From: Acidimicrobiia bacterium UBA4744
GTDB lineage: Bacteria > Actinomycetota > Acidimicrobiia > Spongiisociales > UBA4744
NCBI GenBank assembly: GCA_002403855.1
Contig: DHIO01000027.1
Span: 1-20,112 of the forward strand
DNA: 20,112 nt
Reading direction: 5' to 3'
Of the stretch, positions 15,210-20,112 are shown piece after piece. Every line of letters starts with the position of its first letter. Within the stretch, counting starts at the first letter, position 1. The translations under genes and the position numbers were made by a program. The notes beneath the pieces were generated by a model. The model had not been told where the DNA came from, did no database searches, and was given only the letters and a program-made list of their open reading frames with translations.

Positions 15210-15994
15210 CGCCGCACCGCCCTGTCGAAGTCATCGTCTTGCACGGTCGTGGCTCCTCTTCGCGCCCACACGAAGAACTCACGGTTTCCCTTGGCGCCTT
15301 CCACGGGTGAAACGGCTATGCCTCGGGTTCCGAGACCTTCTGCCGCCAAACACTCGACCACCTGCGTCAGCGCCGCACGGTGCTTCTCAGGGTCGCGCAC
15401 AATGCCTCCTTTGCCAACCTCACTCTTGCCCACTTCGAACTGGGGTTTGACCAGCAGGATCAGATCGCAGTCCGGCCCGGCAAGGGCCGCCAGGTTGGCG
15501 GCCACGGTGCAGATCGAGATGAAGGAGAGATCGGCGACGATCACATCGAACAGCCCGCCCAGATTCTGCGTATCGGCGTGGCGAAGGTTGAGCCGCTCGT
15601 GAACGGTGACCCGGGGGTCGGTCCTCAGCGACCAGTCGAGCTGACCGTAGCCAACATCTACAGCCACCACCGAGGCAGCACCTTCCTGCAGAAGGCAGTC
15701 AGTGAAGCCCCCGGTCGACGCGCCGGCGTCCAGCGCCCGACGATCACGAATGGTGACGGCGAAGGCCCTGAGTGCCCCGGCGAGTTTCTCGCCACCCCTG
15801 GAGACGTAGCGGTTGGGCACCGAGGTGATCTTGATCGAGGTGGCGCCGTCGACCAGAGTCGACGACTTGGGTTGGGGTATGCCGGCTACGGTAACCAGTC
15901 CGGCGGTGATGGCGTCCTGTCCTTCGGCCCGGCTCCGCACGAGCTTCCGGCGTACTAGTTCCAGGTCCAGGCGGCGCCGTGATGTCGGGGACAT
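15206..15994 (-). CDS. tlyA: TlyA-type 2'-O-methyltransferase (16S/23S rRNA)
   Basis: In mycobacteria TlyA methylates ribose of 16S and 23S rRNA cytidines, and its loss gives capreomycin resistance. The 262-aa protein has an N-terminal S4 domain (about 6-60), the NRYVSRGGEKL linker (61-71), and an FtsJ-like fold. The SAM motif is DAGASTGGFTDCL (89-101), with the catalytic K-D-K-E set at K70, D155 (ADLSFIS), K183 (LVKPQFE) and E239 (NREF). The GGIVRDP element (196-202) is also characteristic. The ATG at 15994 fits the family N-terminus, though no clear Shine-Dalgarno sequence precedes it; coupling to the upstream 48-aa ORF is possible. Some relatives are called haemolysins in older annotations, which is probably misleading. 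Confidence 0.96.
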   Translation of the reverse strand: MSPTSRRRLDLELVRRKLVRSRAEGQDAITAGLVTVAGIPQPKSSTLVDGATSIKITSVPNRYVSRGGEKLAGALRAFAVTIRDRRALDAGASTGGFTDCLLQEGAASVVAVDVGYGQLDWSLRTDPRVTVHERLNLRHADTQNLGGLFDVIVADLSFISICTVAANLAALAGPDCDLILLVKPQFEVGKSEVGKGGIVRDPEKHRAALTQVVECLAAEGLGTRGIAVSPVEGAKGNREFFVWARRGATTVQDDDFDRAVRR

Positions 15995-16020
15995 GGCTGC
16001 GAGCGAGTGGCCGACGGCAC

Positions 16021-16167
16021 TCAGTCTTTCGGACTGCCGTCGAGCTCCTCGGAATCCTCCAGTCGAGCAGCGAGAGCGTCGACGATGCGATCGGCGAGAT
16101 CGGTCGCTTCCGCCGGATCGACCTCGACGAGCAGAGCGATTGCTTCGTTGAGTTCCTTAGTATTCAT
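16021..16167 (-). CDS. Small acidic protein upstream of tlyA, 48 aa (hypothetical)
   Basis: An ATG-started frame of 48 codons, rich in A, D, E and L, beginning NTKELNEAIAL and ending ELDGSPKD. It reads as one or two amphipathic helices (about 3-14 and 18-38) with an acidic tail and no membrane segment. It ends 26 nt before tlyA. M. tuberculosis has a similarly tiny unknown gene (Rv1693) directly between the HAD phosphatase and tlyA, so position supports a conserved gene, although I cannot compare the sequences. No Shine-Dalgarno sequence precedes the ATG; instead GATAAT ends 6 nt upstream, suggesting a leaderless message. Function is unknown; a helper or regulator of TlyA is speculation. Confidence 0.65.
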   Translation of the reverse strand: MNTKELNEAIALLVEVDPAEATDLADRIVDALAARLEDSEELDGSPKD

Positions 16168-16173
16168 GTTCCC

Positions 16174-16179
16174 ATTATC
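16174..16179 (-). promoter_or_regulatory. Putative -10 element, leaderless promoter of the tlyA operon
   Basis: On the minus strand GATAAT (five of six matches to TATAAT) ends 6 nt before the ATG of the 48-aa ORF, the same spacing as TACCAT before ispH. It would drive the small ORF, tlyA, nadK and recN. On the plus strand the overlapping CATTAT (16173-16178) could serve the divergent rhomboid gene, whose start is 28 nt further on. No good -35 is seen on either strand. Confidence 0.45.
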
Positions 16180-16205
16180 ACCGCAACGGCAACAGGAACC
16201 AGTCT

Positions 16206-16967
16206 TTGATCCCGATCCGCGACGTTCATCCGTCTCTAACCCTCCCCGTCATCACCTGGCTCCTCATCGCCACTGCCGCACTTGTGTTCTTCGCAATCCA
16301 GCCGAGTTCCGAAGATCTCGCCGCTGAGTTCCTGTTCGAATACGCGGCCATACCCTGCGAACTGACCACGCTTTCGCCGCTCGACGCCGGAGACGTGCAG
16401 GGCTGCAACCCGAACGACGTGGGCACGCCGTTCTTTCCTGAAAAGAGCCTCCCGGCCAGCGTCTTCATCTCGATGTTTCTCCATGCGAACCTCCTTCATC
16501 TGCTCGGGAACCTCTGGAGCCTGTGGATCTTCGGGAACAACGTCGAGGACGCCTATGGATGGTTGGGGTATCTGCTTCTCTACGTGACGTCGGGTCTCGT
16601 CGCCACCGCGGCCTTCGTGCTCTCCAACCCCGGGGAGGTAACGCCGCTGGTGGGCGCCTCAGGTGCGATCTCCGGAGTGATGGGCGCCTACCTGGTGCTC
16701 TTTCCGCGGGCGCGGGTCGTGTCGGTATTCCCGATCTTCTTCTTCATTCCCGTGGCGCTACCCGCCGCCATCTTCCTGGTGCTGTGGTTCGTCAGTCAGT
16801 TTGCCCTCGTTGGTAGTGCTACCGGGATCGCCTGGCAGGCCCATGTCGCAGGATTCTTGTTCGGTGCGGCAGTGTCTTTCCTATTGCGGCGACTTCTGCT
16901 GGGCCGGGTAGAGGCCCACCGGCGCCAGCTGGTCCGTCGGCGCTCAGGGATGCAGAGCTTCGGGTAG
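16206..16967 (+). CDS. Rhomboid family intramembrane serine protease
   Basis: A 253-aa polytopic membrane protein with about six or seven membrane segments. The catalytic pair is visible: S152 in GASGAISG (150-157) and H213 in AWQAHVAGFLFG (209-220). The HANLLHLLGNLWSLWIFGNNVED block (93-115) is the family's second membrane region and oxyanion area. Between the first segment (about 14-31) and this block lies a loop of some 50 residues with two cysteines, C51 and C67, which could form a disulfide outside the membrane. The TTG start is supported by AGGAA 7 nt upstream and by direct entry into the family N-terminus. Its substrate is unknown. It overlaps the HAD gene tail-to-tail by 24 bp. Confidence 0.92.
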   Translation: MIPIRDVHPSLTLPVITWLLIATAALVFFAIQPSSEDLAAEFLFEYAAIPCELTTLSPLDAGDVQGCNPNDVGTPFFPEKSLPASVFISMFLHANLLHLLGNLWSLWIFGNNVEDAYGWLGYLLLYVTSGLVATAAFVLSNPGEVTPLVGASGAISGVMGAYLVLFPRARVVSVFPIFFFIPVALPAAIFLVLWFVSQFALVGSATGIAWQAHVAGFLFGAAVSFLLRRLLLGRVEAHRRQLVRRRSGMQSFG

Positions 16968-17741
16968 ATCGGCAATAGAACGCAGAACCAGGTCGGGCCG
17001 CAAGCCCTCCGGGATGCCCCCCGGGTCGCGGACCACTCCCGTCAACACGAGGACCGATGTCCAACCCTCGGCCTTGGCCATCGCCAAGTCGGTTTCGGGT
17101 CGATCGCCGACTACCCACACCGGACCTGGTGCCAGGCGGGCACGAATCAACGATCGGATGGCGGGGTGCGGCTTGCCGGCGATCTCCGGTTCGGTTCCTG
17201 CGGCAACCTGAATGGCCGCCACCATAGCCCCCGCCCCCGGCCACAACCCATCGGGGGTCGGGTAGGTGGCATCCGTGTTGGTGGCAATGAACCGGGCGCC
17301 GCTCCGCACCGCCACCACCGCATCGCGGAGTCGCTCGTAGGTGATACCGGTGTCGAGACCGACGATCACTGCGTGCGCGGCGCGCGGGTCCTCGGTTTCC
17401 GGTACTCCGGCCCGTGCCATCGCCTCACGGATGCCGCTCCCACCCACCACCAGGACCGGCCCCGCTCCCTCCGGGACCATGGCTACCGCAGCCTGTGCCG
17501 AGCCGATGACCTGCGCAGCCCAGGCCGGATAACCGGTGAGCTCCTCGATCCGGGCGGCAGTGACCTGCGAGGAACGAGTGGAGTTGTTGGTGACGAAGAA
17601 CAGGACGTACCCCGCCTCTTCCAGCCGGGTGAGGGCCTGCCCGGCATCCGGCACACCCTGTCCCGCCAGGTAAACCACGCCGTCGAGGTCACAGACGACG
17701 TTGCCGATCGGACGTTGCCCGGCTACTACTGGTTTCGTCAT
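16944..17741 (-). CDS. HAD-IIA family phosphatase (NagD / phosphoglycolate or glycerol-3-phosphate phosphatase-like)
   Basis: A 265-aa haloacid dehalogenase-type phosphatase with a C2 cap. Motif I is DLDGVVY with D18 and D20, motif II is T51 in FVTNNSTRS, the motif III lysine is in IAGKPHP, and motif IV is VGDRPETDLAMAKAEGW. The homologue at this spot in M. tuberculosis, Rv1692, is a glycerol-3-phosphate phosphatase, so that activity is a fair guess. The ATG at 17741 gives a short lead to motif I. A TTG at 17783 would add 14 unconserved residues. The start codon shares two bases with the divergent DUF1015 start, and the 3' end overlaps the rhomboid gene. No clear Shine-Dalgarno sequence is seen. 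Confidence 0.92.
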   Translation of the reverse strand: MTKPVVAGQRPIGNVVCDLDGVVYLAGQGVPDAGQALTRLEEAGYVLFFVTNNSTRSSQVTAARIEELTGYPAWAAQVIGSAQAAVAMVPEGAGPVLVVGGSGIREAMARAGVPETEDPRAAHAVIVGLDTGITYERLRDAVVAVRSGARFIATNTDATYPTPDGLWPGAGAMVAAIQVAAGTEPEIAGKPHPAIRSLIRARLAPGPVWVVGDRPETDLAMAKAEGWTSVLVLTGVVRDPGGIPEGLRPDLVLRSIADLPEALHP

Positions 17742-18924
17742 GCTGTTTTCACCGTTTCGCGGCTCACTGTTCGATCCCGGCAAGATTCCGGATATCCCGT
17801 CTGCAACGTGCCCACCCTACGACGTCATCAGTGAGACCGACCAACGCCGCTACCGGTCTAGCTCCAACCACAACATGGTCAGGTTGTTGCTTGCCGAACC
17901 CGGTGATCCTACCTATCGGGAAGCGGCACGCTTGCTCACCGAGTGGCGGCAGGAAGGAAGTCTGCGTACCGACCGGGAGTCCCGCTTCTACCTCTACCGG
18001 ATGCACTACACGGACGAGGTCGGGGCCGAGCATGTCGCCGGGGGGATCATCGGGGCGCTGGCCCTCTTGCCGTTCGGCCGGCAGATCCTCCCGCACGAAG
18101 AGACGATGCCCAAGACCAAGGCCGATCGACTGGCGGTGCTGAGCTCCACCCGGGCAAACCTCGACCTGATCATCGCCCTCACTCCATCCTCCGACTTTCC
18201 CGATCTCCTCGAAGCGCCGGACGGTCCCCGGCTGTCCTTCGAAGCCGAGGGGGTTCACCACAGTCTCTTCGATATCGTGGATCCGACGTCGATCGCCGCA
18301 ATCTCCTCGGCGGTTGCCTCCGCTCCCGTTGCCATTGCCGACGGTCACCACCGGTACTCCACCGGTCTCCTCTATCAAGAGGGGCAGAAAGGATCCGGTC
18401 CCTGGAACTCGATCATGGCCTTCCTGGTCCCGGCGCGTGGCAGCGGTCTCATGATTGGCCCCACCCACCGCGTATTCGACCGGGTTACCTACGATCCCGG
18501 TCGGGTGGCCGAACGATTCGAGATCGAGCCGAGTGAGCCGGTTCCCCCTTCCCGGCCGGGCACCATTGTGTTGGTGCCGGGCCGGGCACACCGAGCGGCA
18601 CCCGTCGCTCTCTTACCTCGTGCCAACGGTCTCCAAGCCTTGCCCGGACCATGGCGGCAGGCCAGTCCGGCCGTTGGGCGCGAGCTTCTCTACCCTCTTC
18701 TCGACGTGGAGGAAGGCGGAGCCGTCTACTGCGCCGATACACAGGAAGCCCTGGACGCCGTGGACACCCGCCCGGAGGGGGCCGTAGCCCTGATGGCCGC
18801 CGTATCCGAGGAATCCATATCGGCGGCCGCTGCGACAGGATTGCGCTTCCCGCAGAAGAGCACCTTTTTCCTCCCCAAACCCCGTTCCGGGCTGGTTATT
18901 CGGTGCTTCGCAGACGACGAATGA
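17740..18924 (+). CDS. DUF1015 family protein, function unknown
   Basis: A 394-aa soluble protein matching the DUF1015 family by its hallmark motifs: an N-terminal SPFRG (4-8), CPPYDVI (24-30), PHEETMPKTKADRL in the middle and ADGHHRYSTG (200-209). The function of the family is not established. The strongly conserved His-, Asp- and Tyr-rich DGHHRY motif suggests an enzyme. The ATG at 17740 gives the family's usual N-terminus and is preferred over an in-frame TTG at 17701, although no ribosome site is visible. The gene starts head-to-head with the HAD phosphatase, sharing the bases CATG, and ends overlapping the M20 peptidase gene by 29 bp. Confidence 0.9.
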   Translation: MLFSPFRGSLFDPGKIPDIPSATCPPYDVISETDQRRYRSSSNHNMVRLLLAEPGDPTYREAARLLTEWRQEGSLRTDRESRFYLYRMHYTDEVGAEHVAGGIIGALALLPFGRQILPHEETMPKTKADRLAVLSSTRANLDLIIALTPSSDFPDLLEAPDGPRLSFEAEGVHHSLFDIVDPTSIAAISSAVASAPVAIADGHHRYSTGLLYQEGQKGSGPWNSIMAFLVPARGSGLMIGPTHRVFDRVTYDPGRVAERFEIEPSEPVPPSRPGTIVLVPGRAHRAAPVALLPRANGLQALPGPWRQASPAVGRELLYPLLDVEEGGAVYCADTQEALDAVDTRPEGAVALMAAVSEESISAAAATGLRFPQKSTFFLPKPRSGLVIRCFADDE

Positions 18925-20112
18925 TCTGCGCCAGAACCGCGGCCGTGAGACCCAGCGAGTTGATGCTGACTCGCTCGTCGTTGCCGTGGAACATACCGAG
19001 GAATTCGTCGAATCCGACCTGGTCGTCGAAGAGACCTACGCCGTAGGCGAGGGTGCCCCGAGCCCTGAAGAAGCGGGCATCTGTCGTGGCCGGCATCAGA
19101 GTGGGAAGAGCACGCCCCGACCCGGTGAGATCCTTGATCGCCCCGGCCACGGCCGTCCACAACGGTCCGGCGGGGGCCGTCGCCGTCGCTGGGAAATCGG
19201 CGATGGGTTCGGTTTCCAGGCGCTCGAAATCCGGCCCGGCGGCCTTTCGAAGGTGCTCGTCCACCGTGTGAGCGTCCTGGCCGGGAAGGGCGCGTACATC
19301 GACCTCGGCAAGGGCGGTGTCCGGGATTGTGTTGGTCTTCGTGCCGGACCGTATCACCGTCGGCGCGACGGTCAGGTGGGTGCAAGCGTGTACGTAGCGG
19401 GCGAAACCCGGTCGGTCACCGAAGAGTGCATCGATGGCGTCATCGATCTGGTCGGGATCGACGAGGGCTTCCGCCTCGCTCTCGGGTAGATCGAGGCCCT
19501 CCACGAACAACCGCCACTCGGGGCTGATGGTCACGGGTGACTGGGCATCCGCCAACTTGGACAAGGCGCGGGCAACCGGGACCAAAGCGTTGTCGGTGCC
19601 GTAGGGTTGGCTGGCGTGTCCGGGCGTGCCGGTCGCCTTGACCCGGCGCCAGAATGGACCTTTCTCCCCTACGCTCACCGGATAGGCTCGCCCCGATCGG
19701 GTCCGGAGTGATGGGTAGGCGATCTCCGTCAACAAGTAGTCACAAGCGACGGAGTTCCAGTGTCGCTCGGTCAGGAAGTGAGCGCCCCACCGCCCTCCGG
19801 CCTCTTCGTCGGCCACGGCCAGAAAAGCCAGGCCACCTGCCGGAGGCTGTTCGGTTTCATCGAGATATCGTTTGAACACTGCGGCCATGGCAGCCGTCTG
19901 GTTGAGCATATCGACCGCCCCCCTGCCCCATACGAACCCATCGACGACCTCCCCCCCGAAAGGGTCCCGGGACCAGCCGGACTCATTGACCGGCACCACG
20001 TCGAGATGGCCCATCAGGAGAAGCTTGGGCGCGGTGGGATCGATCGGGGGGAGATCGTAGATCACGGAGGTGCGGCCCGGTTTCGGTTCGAACTCGCGCC
20101 CCTGCCGCCCGA
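18896..20112 (-). CDS. M20 family metallopeptidase, N-terminus outside the window
   Basis: Members are zinc or cobalt peptidases and deacylases (ArgE, DapE, aminoacylase, carboxypeptidase G2, PM20D1-like). The frame is open to the window edge, so the gene is cut at its 5' end; about 50-60 N-terminal residues are probably missing. Visible in order: EPKPGRTSV, MGHLDVVPV with the first metal ligand pair (H, D), GRGAVDM with the bridging D, VADEEAGG with catalytic and ligand E, then the dimerisation-lid region (TGTPGHASQPYGTDNALVP). The final metal His is in MFHGNDERV. A GTG at 20065 is not the start, because conserved family sequence continues upstream of it. The substrate cannot be assigned. 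It converges on DUF1015 with a 29-bp overlap. Confidence 0.93.
   Translation of the reverse strand, partial: GRQGREFEPKPGRTSVIYDLPPIDPTAPKLLLMGHLDVVPVNESGWSRDPFGGEVVDGFVWGRGAVDMLNQTAAMAAVFKRYLDETEQPPAGGLAFLAVADEEAGGRWGAHFLTERHWNSVACDYLLTEIAYPSLRTRSGRAYPVSVGEKGPFWRRVKATGTPGHASQPYGTDNALVPVARALSKLADAQSPVTISPEWRLFVEGLDLPESEAEALVDPDQIDDAIDALFGDRPGFARYVHACTHLTVAPTVIRSGTKTNTIPDTALAEVDVRALPGQDAHTVDEHLRKAAGPDFERLETEPIADFPATATAPAGPLWTAVAGAIKDLTGSGRALPTLMPATTDARFFRARGTLAYGVGLFDDQVGFDEFLGMFHGNDERVSINSLGLTAAVLAQIIRRLRSTE

Noticed and set aside
14487..15602. Long plus-strand frame (371 codons) opposite nadK and tlyA
   Set aside because: Spans two genuine genes antisense, no domain, no ribosome site of note.
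1..20112. CRISPR array, insertion sequence, toxin-antitoxin or defence genes
   Set aside because: No regularly spaced repeats, transposase motifs, terminal inverted repeats or defence domains were found; all large frames are accounted for by housekeeping families.

Overview
This is a gene-dense, GC-rich window carrying almost only housekeeping genes. Gene content and order point to Actinomycetota. The runs tlyA-nadK-recN, pyrG-Nudix-xerD and scpA-scpB-rluB-cmk-der, with a HAD phosphatase and a tiny gene ahead of tlyA, match from memory the Mycobacterium tuberculosis block around Rv1692-Rv1713. Frequent GTG/TTG starts and promoters of the TANNNT type placed right at start codons fit that phylum. 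The AroA-Cmk fusion, the absence of ParA, SteA and MctB homologues, and the inserted ald, HD and M50 genes suggest a deep branch such as Acidimicrobiia; that class placement is only inference.

Layout. 1-125 holds nothing recognisable. 145-427 holds, on the minus strand, a 48-aa membrane ORF, tRNA-Pro(GGG) and its terminator, downstream of der (470-1786). A 92-bp divergent gap with a perfect 24-bp palindrome separates der from ispH (1879-2925, plus). From 12712 down to 2922 the minus strand reads as one tightly coupled array: pyrG, Nudix hydrolase, ald, xerD, DksA/TraR protein, M50 protease, HD protein, scpA, scpB, rluB, aroA-cmk. Most junctions overlap by 1-4 nt. Upstream lie recN, nadK, tlyA and a 48-aa ORF, also minus (12780-16167). 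The right end alternates strands with almost no spacers: rhomboid (plus), HAD phosphatase (minus), DUF1015 (plus) and a cut-off M20 peptidase (minus).

Functionally the array joins nucleotide supply (CTP synthase, CMP kinase), the shikimate pathway, alanine/redox metabolism, chromosome handling (XerD, ScpA/ScpB, RecN) and rRNA modification (RluB, TlyA; ribosome assembly by Der). I found no CRISPR, phage, transposon or defence system. The less ordinary items are the aroA-cmk fusion, two ~48-aa ORFs not previously obvious, the ispH inversion, the 24-bp palindrome, leaderless promoter layouts, and the head-to-head HAD/DUF1015 pair whose start codons share two bases.
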